Source: Pseudomonas silvicola (GTDB lineage Bacteria > Pseudomonadota > Gammaproteobacteria > Pseudomonadales > Pseudomonadaceae). Taken from it: a DNA stretch of 64,000 bases. The translations under genes and the position numbers were made by a program. The notes below the pieces were generated by a model. It was not told the origin of the DNA. It made no database searches and saw only the letters and a program-made list of their open reading frames with translations. Shown here piece by piece: positions 26,433 to 35,181 of the stretch; position 1 is the first letter of the stretch; each line of letters starts with the position of its first letter. The stretch covers positions 4,442,001 through 4,506,000 of the forward strand of contig NZ_CP093280.1 of the NCBI RefSeq assembly GCF_026651855.1, written 5' to 3'.

Positions 26433-27931
26433 CAAAACCGCTCCAATTGCGGAAAAGGCATTTGACCGTGGTGAATGTGCATCCCGCCGAACTCGGCACA
26501 GCGGTGCAGAGTGGGAATGTTCTTGCCGGGGTTGAGCAGGCCGCTGGGGTCGAAGGCGGCCTTGATGGCGTGGAACACGGTGAGTTCGCCGGCGTTGAAC
26601 TGGGCGCACATCTGGTTGATCTTCTCGCGGCCCACGCCGTGCTCGCCGGTGATGCTGCCGCCAACCGCCACGCACATCTCCAGGATCCTGCCGCCCAGGC
26701 CTTCGGCGCGTTCCAGCTCGCCGGGCTGGTTGGCATCGAACAAGATCAGCGGGTGCATGTTGCCGTCGCCCGCGTGGAAGACGTTGGCCACGCGTAGTCC
26801 GTATTCGGCCGACAGCGCGGCAATGCCCTTGAGCACAACGGGCAGTTCGCGACGGGGAATCGTGCCGTCCATGCAGTAATAGTCTGGCGAGATACGCCCC
26901 ACGGCGGGGAAAGCGTTCTTTCGACCGGCCCAGAAGCGCACTCGCTCGGCTTCGTCCAGGGCCTGGCGTACGTCGGTGGCGCCGGCAGCGCCCAGCACCT
27001 GGCGTACGTGCTCGCAGTCCTCGTGCACGTCGGCTTCCACGCCGTCCAGTTCGCACAGCAGGATTGCCTCGGCGTCGACCGGGTAGCCGGCGTGGATGAA
27101 GTCCTCGGCGGCGCGGATGGCCAGATTGTCCATCATCTCCAAGCCACCGGGGATGATACCGGCGGCGATGATGTCTGCCACCGCACGGCCGGCTTTCTCC
27201 ACCGAATCGAAGGCGGCCAGCAGCACCTTGACCACTTGGGGCTTGGGCAGCAGCCGCACGGTGACCTCGGTGACCACGCCGAGCATGCCCTCGGATCCGG
27301 TGAATAGCGCCAGCAGGTCGAAGCCGGGGCTGTCCAAGGCGTCGCTGCCCAACGTCAGCGGCTCGCCCTCCACAGTCATTACCTCCAGCTTGACCAGGTT
27401 GTGCACGGTGAGCCCGTACTTGAGGCAGTGCACGCCGCCCGCGTTCTCGGCGACGTTACCACCGATGGAGCAGGCTATCTGCGAGGACGGGTCCGGTGCG
27501 TAGTACAGACCATAAGGCGCCGCCGCCTGGGAAATGGCCAGGTTGCGTACCCCCGGCTGCACGCGAGCCACCCGCGCCTGTGGGTCGATGTTCAGGATCT
27601 GGTTGAAGCGCGCCAGCACCAGCAGCACACCCTGCGCCAGCGGCAGCGCGCCGCCGGACAGGCCGGTGCCGGCACCGCGGGGTACCACCGGCACCTGTCG
27701 TTGGTGGCAGATGCGCAGAATGGTCTGCACCTCTTCCAGGTGCCGGGGCAGCGCCACCAGCAGCGGCGTGGTGCGGTAGGCCGAGAGGCCATCGCATTCG
27801 TAGGGCTTTAGGTCTTCGCTGCGGTACAGCAGGTCAAGGTCGGGCAGGGCGCCGATCAGCGCGTCGATCAGGCCCTGCTTATCGACCTGCGGCAGCGCAC
27901 CGTCCAGGCGCTCGTCGTGGAGGATGTTCAT
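26432..27931 (-). CDS. glcD: glycolate oxidase FAD-linked subunit
   Basis: GlcD oxidises glycolate to glyoxylate. The 499-residue protein shows the FAD_binding_4 segment PVVPRGAGTGLSGGALP, the CSIGGNVAENAGGVHCLKYG stretch, and a C-terminal GEHGVGREK with the family's catalytic His region, then LNPGKNIPT. It is first in the glcDEFG operon, divergent from glcC across a 187-base gap that contains two operator-like palindromes. Confidence 0.96.
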   Translation of the reverse strand: MNILHDERLDGALPQVDKQGLIDALIGALPDLDLLYRSEDLKPYECDGLSAYRTTPLLVALPRHLEEVQTILRICHQRQVPVVPRGAGTGLSGGALPLAQGVLLVLARFNQILNIDPQARVARVQPGVRNLAISQAAAPYGLYYAPDPSSQIACSIGGNVAENAGGVHCLKYGLTVHNLVKLEVMTVEGEPLTLGSDALDSPGFDLLALFTGSEGMLGVVTEVTVRLLPKPQVVKVLLAAFDSVEKAGRAVADIIAAGIIPGGLEMMDNLAIRAAEDFIHAGYPVDAEAILLCELDGVEADVHEDCEHVRQVLGAAGATDVRQALDEAERVRFWAGRKNAFPAVGRISPDYYCMDGTIPRRELPVVLKGIAALSAEYGLRVANVFHAGDGNMHPLILFDANQPGELERAEGLGGRILEMCVAVGGSITGEHGVGREKINQMCAQFNAGELTVFHAIKAAFDPSGLLNPGKNIPTLHRCAEFGGMHIHHGQMPFPQLERF

Positions 27932-28002
27932 CTTCAGGCTTCTTGTTGTTGTGATGCCTTGATACTCAGATAGACCAGCGGCACCGTCCAGTACCAGAAA
28001 CG

Positions 28003-28015
28003 CTGGTCCGACCAG
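28003..28015. promoter_or_regulatory. GlcC-type operator, glcD-proximal
   Basis: CTGGTCCGACCAG is a palindrome around a single central base. It matches the TGGTnnnACCA pattern used by FadR/PdhR-type GntR regulators. It lies 72-84 bases upstream of glcD. A second copy of the core is at 28096-28106. Binding by GlcC is inferred. Confidence 0.6.
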
Positions 28016-28095
28016 TTTTTACGACCTCTAGCTACTCTCAGCCCGTAAGCCGCGGCTAAACTGGTCGCACTGGGAATGCCGACAAAAACAAAAAG

Positions 28096-28106
28096 TGGTC
28101 CTACCA
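28096..28106. promoter_or_regulatory. GlcC-type operator, glcC-proximal
   Basis: TGGTCCTACCA repeats the core of the glcD-side site. It ends 12 bases before the chosen glcC start, where bound protein would block glcC translation or transcription initiation. The two sites are 93 bases apart centre to centre, about nine helical turns, so looping is conceivable. Confidence 0.6.
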
Positions 28107-28118
28107 ACGGTGAATGGC

Positions 28119-28883
28119 ATGAAAGACAACAAGCAACGGCAGGTTGCAGACGTGGTAGCCGAACAAATCGAACGGCTGGTGGTCGACGGCGTGCTGAAGG
28201 TAGGCCAGGCGTTACCCTCCGAACGACGCATGGGGGCCAAACTTGGGGTATCCCGGTCGGCTTTGCGTGAGGGTCTCCAGTTGCTGCGCTCGCGCGGCAT
28301 CATCGAAACCCGGCAGGGTAGCGCTTCGCGGGTGGCGCGTCTGTCAGCGCTACCCGACAGTAGCCCTCTGATGCATCTGCTCGCTGCGCAGCCAGAAACA
28401 CTCTACGACCTGTTGGAGATGCGTGCATTGCTGGAGGGGGAAGCTGCGCGCCTAGCGGCACTGCGAGGTACCGAGGCAGACTTTGTGATCCTGGGCCGGC
28501 GTTATCAGGAAATGTTGGCCGCCCATGAAGATCTGCAGAGCCATGACGGCCCGAATCACGCGCACCTGGATCATGCGTTCCATCTGGCCATCGGCGACGC
28601 GTCCCATAACCCGGTGCTGGTACATATTCTGCGATCGCTCAACGAATTGACGTTGAGCAGCGTCTTTGCCTCTGTCAACAACCTCTACCACCGCCCCGAG
28701 CGACTCAAGCAGATCCAGCGCCAGCACGCCCGAGTCTATCATGCTGTAGTTCAGCGCCTGCCGGCAGTGGCACAGCGAGCGGCCCGCGAGCATATTCAGT
28801 CTTTGAGCGCCGGTTTTCGCGAGATTGAACTGCAGGAACGGAGGTTGGATCGGGCAACGTTGCGACTGGAAGGTTGGGCATGA
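28119..28883 (+). CDS. glcC: GntR-family regulator of glycolate oxidase
   Basis: The 254-residue protein starts MKDNKQRQVADVVAEQIERL at the ATG at 28119; a GTG at 28095 falls inside the operator palindrome and was not used. It has a FadR-type winged helix (LPSERRMGAKLGVSRSALRE) and an FCD domain with HLDHAFHLAIGDASHNPVL and the HARVYHAV segment. GlcC activates glcDEFG in response to glycolate. It is divergent from glcD, the standard arrangement. Confidence 0.93.
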   Translation: MKDNKQRQVADVVAEQIERLVVDGVLKVGQALPSERRMGAKLGVSRSALREGLQLLRSRGIIETRQGSASRVARLSALPDSSPLMHLLAAQPETLYDLLEMRALLEGEAARLAALRGTEADFVILGRRYQEMLAAHEDLQSHDGPNHAHLDHAFHLAIGDASHNPVLVHILRSLNELTLSSVFASVNNLYHRPERLKQIQRQHARVYHAVVQRLPAVAQRAAREHIQSLSAGFREIELQERRLDRATLRLEGWA

Positions 28884-29009
28884 CCCCCTGGGAAATCGAG
28901 CCTATTACACCATTTTTTCGGCCTGACTGGTTGATGGCTGCCAAGGTACGGCCAGTCGGCCGTTTAGACTTTCTTGATGTGACTCGGCACCATCCGGAGG
29001 ACCGCCTGG

Positions 29010-29143
29010 ATGCTGTCACCCATCAAGTTCCAGGCCGACATGGGGAGCTTGCTGGGTTTCATGTTTGCCTGGAACATGGTGGGGGGGCGATGAGCCTAGT
29101 GCCGGCCCTGGCGCACTTTCTGCTGCGCGCCAGGGTTCAGTAG
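29010..29143 (+). pseudogene. C-terminal remnant of an RND-superfamily exporter
   Basis: The frame from the ATG at 29010 reads MLSPIKFQADMGSLLGFMFA, and after a one-base shift in the seven-G run at 29081-29087 continues VGGAMSLVPALAHFLLRARV to a TAG at 29141. This matches the last transmembrane segment of RND/MMPL-type exporters as I recall them (FQADMG...FMFLWN...LLPALAHFL). Only this tail remains, between glcC and the porin gene, so the rest was deleted. Nothing else coding is visible in 28884-29190. Confidence 0.65.
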
Positions 29144-29190
29144 TCGCGATCTATTGGGCGTCCAAGGTCAGGGGCAACCCGCTGGACGCA

Positions 29191-30552
29191 TTAGAATAAT
29201 AACCCGGTGCGTAACTCCATTACCCAGGCATCCGCGGTAGCCTGAACCCCGCCTGGCTGATGCCAATACTGGATCCCGGGCTGCACATGCAGCCATGGCG
29301 TAAGGTGAAAGCGGTAGAAGACCTCGGTGTCCACCTCAAAGCTGTTGACTGGCAAGTGCAGCGGATTGTCGAAGTCCGTCGCCTGGTTGGCGGTGTTTTG
29401 CTCCCGGTTGGAACGCGCCCAATCGCGGCTACCTTTGAGATAAGTGACGCCCACCCCGAGTTTGTCCTGCGGCCGACTGGCAAACAGCCCTTGCACCCGT
29501 ACCCCGGTGCTGAGCTTGGACTGGATGTCGAACGCTCGCGGGTCCATGACCGCGCCCGCCAAGAACCAGGCTACACCGGGGTCTGAATGCCGCTCACGTA
29601 CGGTCAGGTCCTGTTGCAACCCCCAGTAGGCATAGGTGCTGTGGCCGCGCAGGCGGTAGCCGTCCGGGTCGCTCCAGCCTGCGCCACCGTTTTTGCCGCG
29701 GTAACGCTCGGACAAAGGCATGTCGCTCCATACCGCACCGAGTTCGTACTGGCCTTTGCGGCCGGCAAACTCGGTTTGCCAGGCCAGCTCCACCGGCACG
29801 GTGTTGCCGCCGCCACCAGACTTGGTACTGAAACCACCGTCGTTGCTGTTCATATAGGTGGCGTCGCCTTTGTAGACGGCGGTCTTCAGGGTCAGTTGCG
29901 GGGTCAGGCGGTATTTGAACACCGTGCCCCAGAAATGCACGTTCCAGTTGGGCCAGACGCTACTGCTGGCGCGGCCGCCGCATAATTGCAGCAATTGAAA
30001 GTCGCATTCGTTGCTCTGGCTGAAGTCTTGGACCTTGTTGAGGAGGCCGACGCGCCACAACAGGCGTCGATCAAAAAATGACTGACGCCACGACAGCCAG
30101 CCCAGGCGTGTGATGCTGCCGGGGCCAAGGCCCTCCTGGGCCTTCTCTGATACGCGCTTGAGGCGCTGGTCGATCAACCTAGCGGTGGTCAGGTCGTCAT
30201 TGCCGTTGCGTTGCACTATCAGGCCTTCGATGGCGCCATCGGCAATGCCGAAACGTTCGAAATCCTGCTGGAACATCAGGTGAAACTCATCGCCGTAGGA
30301 CAGATAGTGGTTGTGACTGTCAGCGCCACCGGCCAGGTTGCTGGCGGCCTCGTTCATGTAGCCGGTCTGAAAGGTGAAACCCTGGCGGGCGAGGGTGCTC
30401 CGCAATCCGCCCATGTCACCGAACAGACCGTCGATGGGGCGTACCATCCCCGGCCAGGGCTGATCGGCATCCTGCGCCAGGCAAGGCAGAGCGTAAAGGG
30501 CCAGCGCGCAGGCACACAGCGCCGCGTCCTGACGAACGTGCAATAGCTTCAT
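29191..30552 (-). CDS. OprB-type carbohydrate-selective outer-membrane porin
   Basis: The 453-residue protein has a signal peptide (MKLLHVRQDAALCACALALY then ALPCLAQ). Its body is rich in alternating aromatic strands and ends in FELRTGLLF-like RTGLLF, with a C-terminal Phe as in outer-membrane beta barrels. Segments such as GLIVQRNGNDD and SWRQSFFDRRLLWRVGLL resemble OprB-family porins. I took the ATG at 30552 rather than the TTG two codons upstream. It is last of four minus-strand genes in the LacI-controlled cluster and would bring the sugar or glycoside across the outer membrane. Confidence 0.78.
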   Translation of the reverse strand: MKLLHVRQDAALCACALALYALPCLAQDADQPWPGMVRPIDGLFGDMGGLRSTLARQGFTFQTGYMNEAASNLAGGADSHNHYLSYGDEFHLMFQQDFERFGIADGAIEGLIVQRNGNDDLTTARLIDQRLKRVSEKAQEGLGPGSITRLGWLSWRQSFFDRRLLWRVGLLNKVQDFSQSNECDFQLLQLCGGRASSSVWPNWNVHFWGTVFKYRLTPQLTLKTAVYKGDATYMNSNDGGFSTKSGGGGNTVPVELAWQTEFAGRKGQYELGAVWSDMPLSERYRGKNGGAGWSDPDGYRLRGHSTYAYWGLQQDLTVRERHSDPGVAWFLAGAVMDPRAFDIQSKLSTGVRVQGLFASRPQDKLGVGVTYLKGSRDWARSNREQNTANQATDFDNPLHLPVNSFEVDTEVFYRFHLTPWLHVQPGIQYWHQPGGVQATADAWVMELRTGLLF

Positions 30553-30576
30553 GGTCAACTCTCGACGGTGGCTGAG

Positions 30577-31932
30577 TCAGCGCAGCATTTGTGTCTGGGG
30601 GGGTGTGCAAGGGGTGACTTGGTTGCTTTGTCGGGGGGCGTAGCCTGGGGCGAAGCGATACAGCAGCAGGCTCAGCACAATGCCGAGATAGGCCAGCACG
30701 GGCACCCAGACAAAGCCCACTTCCAGCCATTGCATCGTGGCTGGGCTTTGCACCGGGGTATTGGGCACATAGTGCCCCCAGGCAAGCAGCCCTGCCCCCA
30801 GGGCGCCGCCAATGCTCATGCCCAGCTTGACCCCGAAGCTTGAGGCGGCGAAAAGGAAACCTTGGGCGCGCACGCCGTTCTTCCATTCTCCGTAGTTCAC
30901 CGCCTCGCCCATCATGGCAAATAGCAGCCCGATCACCAGGCCCATGCCCAGCTTGGCCACCAGGTTGAGGGTGATGAAGGCAACGGGTTCATGTACCCAG
31001 GCCATCGCCAGCGTGGCCCCGACCGTGGCCACGCAGCCCAGCAGTACCGTCGGGCGCATGCCCCAGCGGCGGGTCAGCCAGGGGCACAGGGCAATGGTCA
31101 GCAGCTTGACTGTGCCCGTAGCCATGACTACAGGGATCAGGTCCGCGCGTTGCAGGTTGTAGGTCAGGTAAAACAGGGTGAACTGGTTGACTGACACAAA
31201 ACCCACCCAGAATAGGAAATTGATCAGCATGGTCGCCAGCCACGGCCAGTTGCCGCGCGTAGCACTGAGCGATTGGCGCAGGGTGAGGGGGTGGGAGCCG
31301 TGACGCGCAGGCACCCGCTCGCGCGTGTGGACAAACGCCAGGCTCAACGCAATCAACGCCAGTAGGGCGCACACGGCAGCGGTGAGCATGAAGCCGCGGC
31401 GATCATCGCCTTGGCCCAACCAATGCACGCTTGGCATGGCCGCCAGGCCAATCACCAGCACGCCGCCCGTGCCGAGCAATTGGCGTAGGGCATTGATCTC
31501 AGTACGCTGCTGCGCATCGGCAGAGAGAGTGGGCAGCATCGAGGTCAAGGGCAGACTCACCGCTGAATACAGCAGGCCCAGCAGCGTGTAGCTTATGAAA
31601 GCATAGGTAATCTTGCCTTGGGCAGATAGGTCCGGGGTGGCGAAGGTCAGCACCCCGCACAGCGCGAAGGGCAGACCGAACCACAGAAACCAGGGGCGGT
31701 GCTGGCCGAAGCGTGTGCGCGTGCGGTCGATCAACAGACCGATCACGGGGTCGGCCACGGCGTCCAGCAGGCGTGCGACCAGGAATAACGTGCCGATGGT
31801 GGCAACTGACAGGTGGAAGACATCAGTGTAGAAAAATAGCAAGTAGCTGCTGACTAATCCCAACAGCAGATTGATGCCGCCGTCTGCGCAGCCGTAGCTC
31901 AGGCGCTCGGCAAAGCTGACCTTGTGGTCCAT
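30577..31932 (-). CDS. GPH-family (MelB-like) sugar:cation symporter
   Basis: The 451-residue membrane protein starts SFAERLSYGCADGGINLLLG and contains ARLLDAVADPVIGLLIDRTR, both signatures of glycoside-pentoside-hexuronide symporters, with about twelve hydrophobic segments. Such proteins import glycosides or uronides with sodium or protons. It lies 24 bases upstream of the porin gene in transcription order. It suggests a glycoside-like substrate for the cluster. Confidence 0.88.
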   Translation of the reverse strand: MDHKVSFAERLSYGCADGGINLLLGLVSSYLLFFYTDVFHLSVATIGTLFLVARLLDAVADPVIGLLIDRTRTRFGQHRPWFLWFGLPFALCGVLTFATPDLSAQGKITYAFISYTLLGLLYSAVSLPLTSMLPTLSADAQQRTEINALRQLLGTGGVLVIGLAAMPSVHWLGQGDDRRGFMLTAAVCALLALIALSLAFVHTRERVPARHGSHPLTLRQSLSATRGNWPWLATMLINFLFWVGFVSVNQFTLFYLTYNLQRADLIPVVMATGTVKLLTIALCPWLTRRWGMRPTVLLGCVATVGATLAMAWVHEPVAFITLNLVAKLGMGLVIGLLFAMMGEAVNYGEWKNGVRAQGFLFAASSFGVKLGMSIGGALGAGLLAWGHYVPNTPVQSPATMQWLEVGFVWVPVLAYLGIVLSLLLYRFAPGYAPRQSNQVTPCTPPQTQMLR

Positions 31933-32015
31933 GGGGCAGTCCTCGATTGATTATTGGTTTTGTGAATCGATGCCTGTGTGTTAAAGGCTGGCCCGCGCCA
32001 GGCGCGGGCCGGCGC

Positions 32016-33092
32016 TCAGCCGCGTTTGAGGGCGTCGATCAGCAGATCGAACAGCTCCAGGTCCTGCTGCGCGTCCTGAAGATCGGTCTTGATCGGCGCG
32101 CCGGTGGTCAACGCGTTGTGCAGGTACTCAAGCTCCAGGGTGTAAGGGTCGACGAAGGTGGGGCGTACCTTGCGCTCCTGATAAATGCCGTCAATGGTTT
32201 CGCAGAACGTTAGCGTAACTGGTAGCCCCTTCACGTAAGGGGTGTCGTACTCGATGCGCAAGGTGCAAGTTTCCCCAACCACCTCGATCAGGGCATCAAA
32301 GCGTGCATTGGCGTCGATGCCGGTTTCGTAGTTGACATTGAAACCCTCATAGGCAAACAGCGCATTGAGGAACATGCCATTACCGGCCTTAGAGGCGGCG
32401 AGCACGCGCTGCGGCATGCCCAGTGCCTCGCGCATCAACGACAGGTCGTGACTGCCCAGTCCCGCTAGAAAACGGTAGGGGCGGTGCCAGCGACTGTCAT
32501 CGCCAACGGCCTCGTGCACCTGAGCAGCGGCGCGTGCTTGGCGGTCGGCGGACTGCGCGGGGGCGACGTCGTCGAAGCGTTGCGGGTAAGCGCCAGATTG
32601 TTCGACGAAGAAGGCATTGGGCCCAATGATGTCGCGTACTCGCACATAGAGGATTTTGTCCATGGCGCGAATGTGCTGCACGGCCTGCACGAACGCGGTG
32701 GCGTAGCGGCGCATGTAGCCGATCATGATCCGCACACCGTAGGCGTCCTGTGCCGCGATGATCGCTTGCAGATCGCGGTGGGTAAGGGCTGCAGGTTTCT
32801 CGATGAACACATGCTTACCGCTTGCGGCCGCGGCGACAGCCACTTCGGCGTGGTATTCGTCGCTGTTGAGCACCATCACCAGATCCAGGCCGTCCTGGGC
32901 CAGGAGTTCCTCAAGGTGTTGGGTAGCATGGGGCACGTTGAAACGCGCTTGAACATGGGCCAGGGCGCCTGGCGAGACGTCACACACCGACACTACTTCG
33001 TAAAGGTGAGACAGCATCGCCAGGGTCGGTAGGTGCACCACCTGCGCGACTTCGCCAATGCCTACCAGACCGACTTTCAGACGCTGGTTCAT
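32016..33092 (-). CDS. Gfo/Idh/MocA-family oxidoreductase (first copy)
   Basis: The 358-residue protein has an N-terminal NAD(P)-binding Rossmann motif VGLVGIGEVAQ, the EKPAAL motif after the dinucleotide domain, and GLGSHDLSLMRE with the probable catalytic His. Family members oxidise sugars, inositols and glycosides at ring hydroxyls. The start overlaps the stop of the upstream TIM-barrel gene by four bases (ATGA). The paired arrangement is repeated on the other side of lacI with different sequences. 31933-32015 holds no gene. Confidence 0.88.
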   Translation of the reverse strand: MNQRLKVGLVGIGEVAQVVHLPTLAMLSHLYEVVSVCDVSPGALAHVQARFNVPHATQHLEELLAQDGLDLVMVLNSDEYHAEVAVAAAASGKHVFIEKPAALTHRDLQAIIAAQDAYGVRIMIGYMRRYATAFVQAVQHIRAMDKILYVRVRDIIGPNAFFVEQSGAYPQRFDDVAPAQSADRQARAAAQVHEAVGDDSRWHRPYRFLAGLGSHDLSLMREALGMPQRVLAASKAGNGMFLNALFAYEGFNVNYETGIDANARFDALIEVVGETCTLRIEYDTPYVKGLPVTLTFCETIDGIYQERKVRPTFVDPYTLELEYLHNALTTGAPIKTDLQDAQQDLELFDLLIDALKRG

Positions 33093-33949
33093 TGTGCTGC
33101 TCCTTGGTTGACGCCCATCAGGCGCGACAGGTTGCGATAGCTGATGGCGACGCTGTCCAGTTCATCAATATCGGTAGCGTCCAACTCGACGATGATGGCC
33201 TGGGGCTGGCAGTGTTGGCGGGCACAGTCGATGATCTGGGCAATGGGAAGCACACCGTTGCCCACTTCGGTGAACAGGTGCGGGGCAGTAAAGTGGCGGA
33301 TGGTCGACAGGTCGATGGGGCGGGGGGCTGCTTGTCCGGCCAAGATGTCGACGTTTGCCAGGCCTGCGGGCATGTCCTTCTGGTGAATCAAGCCACAGCG
33401 CGGGCCCAATTGCTCCAGTAACGGCACGATGTCCGCGCCGCCACGCACGGCCCAGTAGGTGTCGATTTCAAACTTGACCAGCTGTGGGTCAGTGCGTTCG
33501 AGCAAGGTTTGGAAGGCGCTTTTACCGTCAAAACGCTGAAATTCCTGGAAGTGGTTGTGATAGAACAGCTGGATGCCGTTTTGACGAAAGACCTCGCCAA
33601 AGGTGTTCAGGCGATCTGCGAGGGTTAGCACCTGTTCTTGGTTGTCGATCAGGCCCAAGGGGATGACCACGTTGCTGCTGCCTGCGGCAAGGCTGTAGTC
33701 GATGGCTGCGGCCAATTGCGTATCGTCAGTCAGGCGCAGGTGGGTGGCGATCAGCTTCAGCCCTCGGGAGGCGAGTTTTTTGGCCAGGAAGGCGGCGGGA
33801 ACGTCACCCATGCCGAAGCGGTTTTCGCCACTCAGGTCCAAAGGGAACTCCACTGCTCGGTATCCGATGTCCGCCAGGCGATCCAGCGTTGTATCGGGGT
33901 TGTCGATAAAGTGCTTTTTGATCGAGAAGAGTTGTACGCCGAGATCCAT
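33089..33949 (-). CDS. xylose-isomerase-like TIM-barrel protein (first copy)
   Basis: The 286-residue protein starts MDLGVQLFSIKKHFIDNPDT at the ATG at 33949, with a strong AAGGAG just upstream, and the longer frame to 34024 is rejected. Metal-site-type residues lie in FYHNHFQEF, FEIDTYW, LIHQKDM and the late VELDATD segment, as in sugar isomerases/epimerases and 3-keto-glycoside-processing relatives. It is first in the minus-strand operon and coupled to the oxidoreductase gene by a four-base overlap. The exact reaction is unknown. Confidence 0.83.
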   Translation of the reverse strand: MDLGVQLFSIKKHFIDNPDTTLDRLADIGYRAVEFPLDLSGENRFGMGDVPAAFLAKKLASRGLKLIATHLRLTDDTQLAAAIDYSLAAGSSNVVIPLGLIDNQEQVLTLADRLNTFGEVFRQNGIQLFYHNHFQEFQRFDGKSAFQTLLERTDPQLVKFEIDTYWAVRGGADIVPLLEQLGPRCGLIHQKDMPAGLANVDILAGQAAPRPIDLSTIRHFTAPHLFTEVGNGVLPIAQIIDCARQHCQPQAIIVELDATDIDELDSVAISYRNLSRLMGVNQGAAQ

Positions 33950-34003
33950 CGTTTCTCCTTGCGACCGCCAAAGGTGATTTGACGAGCCATCTATTATTTT
34001 TCT

Positions 34004-34019
34004 GAGTAAACGTTTTCTC
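34004..34019. promoter_or_regulatory. LacI-type operator, minus-strand operon
   Basis: GAGTAAACGTTTTCTC is an imperfect palindrome centred on AACGTT, typical of LacI/GalR-family sites. It lies 55-70 bases upstream of the TIM-barrel start. The core TAAACGTTT recurs at 34149-34160 in front of lacI. Confidence 0.7.
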
Positions 34020-34148
34020 ATCAAATCGTAGGGTCGTCTGCCTCTGTCGTCAAGGGTGTATTCACATTTGAATAAGGTTTGAAGGAGTTCCTTAGCAAGC
34101 TGATCGCATGCGTCAAAACATGACGCTTGAACTATTTTTATAAAGAGG

Positions 34149-34160
34149 GTAAACGTTTAC
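34149..34160. promoter_or_regulatory. LacI-type operator overlapping the lacI translation start region
   Basis: GTAAACGTTTAC is a perfect 12-base palindrome ending two bases before the lacI ATG. A repressor bound here would block lacI expression, so autoregulation is likely. It is the partner of the site at 34004-34019. Between them, 34020-34148 is the AT-rich divergent promoter region. Confidence 0.75.
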
Positions 34161-34162
34161 TC

Positions 34163-35158
34163 ATGACAACGATGACTATTCATGAAATTGCCCGGCTGAC
34201 GGGCGTCTCCATTGCTACCGTGTCGCGGGTTATCAACGGTACCGGGCGGGTGGGGGCTGCTACTCGCGAGAAAGTCCAGGCGTGTATTGCCGAGCACAGC
34301 TTCAGTTTGAACCGCCACGCCAGCAGCCTGCGCAGCGCGCGCAGCCACTTGTTATTGGCGCTGGTGCCGGACTTGGGTAACCCGTTTTATGCCGAGGTTA
34401 TCCGGGGTATCAACGCGGCGGCCCGGCGTCAGGGATATAACGTGCTGGTGTGCGATACGGGGGCACAGGTCGACAATGAGCGTCGGTTCTTCGAGATGCT
34501 CAAGAATCACCAGGCTGATGGTGTCATTTGCCTGGATCCGGAAACTACCCAGCACGCGTTGGGTCAGGACGCTGCATTGCTGCCCTGGGTGGCGTGCTGC
34601 GAATTCGACCGCAAGGCAGCGGTGCCGTACGTGGGGATCGATAATGCCGACGCGGCACACGCCGCGGTCGCGTACCTGATCGGCCGGGGGTACCGGCGCA
34701 TCGCGCTGATCAATGGTGACCCACGGTTTCTGTATGCCCGCGAGCGTGAGCGTGGTTACCGCCAGGCATTGACCGACGCCGGTTTGCACGCCCCGGCTGG
34801 CGGTGTGGTGATCGCTGGCGATGTGGCCATGGAGGATGGTCGGCTCGCCGCGGCGCGCCTGCTGGCACTGACCGAGCGGCCGGATGCCATCCTGGCCGCC
34901 AGTGACATGCTGGCCATTGGCGCCATGCTCGCGATTCGTGAGGTCGGCCTGCGAATTCCCACTGATATTGCCGTGATGGGCTTTGACAACATTCCCTTTG
35001 CCTGCGCGACACAACCTGGCTTGAGTACGGTGGCGCAGCCCTCTGTGCGCTTGGGTGAATGTGCCGCAAAGTTGTTGCTAGACAAAATCAATCACCCTGA
35101 CCAGCCGTCCAGCGGCGTGTTACTGGAGCATGAATTGATCGTGCGCGGTAGCACATGA
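34163..35158 (+). CDS. LacI-family transcriptional regulator
   Basis: The 331-residue protein starts MTTMTIHEIARLTGVSIATV at the ATG at 34163. Its N-terminal helix-turn-helix and hinge (SRVINGTGRV...NRHASSLRSA) are typical of LacI/GalR, followed by a periplasmic-binding-protein-like effector domain (VPDLGNPFYAEVIRGI). A frame from 34127 includes the operator and was not used. It is divergent from the TIM-barrel/oxidoreductase/symporter/porin operon and heads the plus-strand operon with the second TIM-barrel and oxidoreductase. Matching operators flank the divergent promoter. Confidence 0.93.
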   Translation: MTTMTIHEIARLTGVSIATVSRVINGTGRVGAATREKVQACIAEHSFSLNRHASSLRSARSHLLLALVPDLGNPFYAEVIRGINAAARRQGYNVLVCDTGAQVDNERRFFEMLKNHQADGVICLDPETTQHALGQDAALLPWVACCEFDRKAAVPYVGIDNADAAHAAVAYLIGRGYRRIALINGDPRFLYARERERGYRQALTDAGLHAPAGGVVIAGDVAMEDGRLAAARLLALTERPDAILAASDMLAIGAMLAIREVGLRIPTDIAVMGFDNIPFACATQPGLSTVAQPSVRLGECAAKLLLDKINHPDQPSSGVLLEHELIVRGST

Positions 35159-35181
35159 GTTGGACTGCATAAGGAGTTGCA

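Noticed and set aside
25356..27056. Single 566-codon gene covering glcE and part of glcD
   Set aside because: The extension lies out of frame over glcD. GlcE starts at 26432 with a normal length.
28874..29143. 89-codon plus-strand frame after glcC
   Set aside because: Only its last ~20 residues are meaningful. The protein-like part is the frameshifted RND exporter tail, so it is annotated as a remnant rather than a gene.
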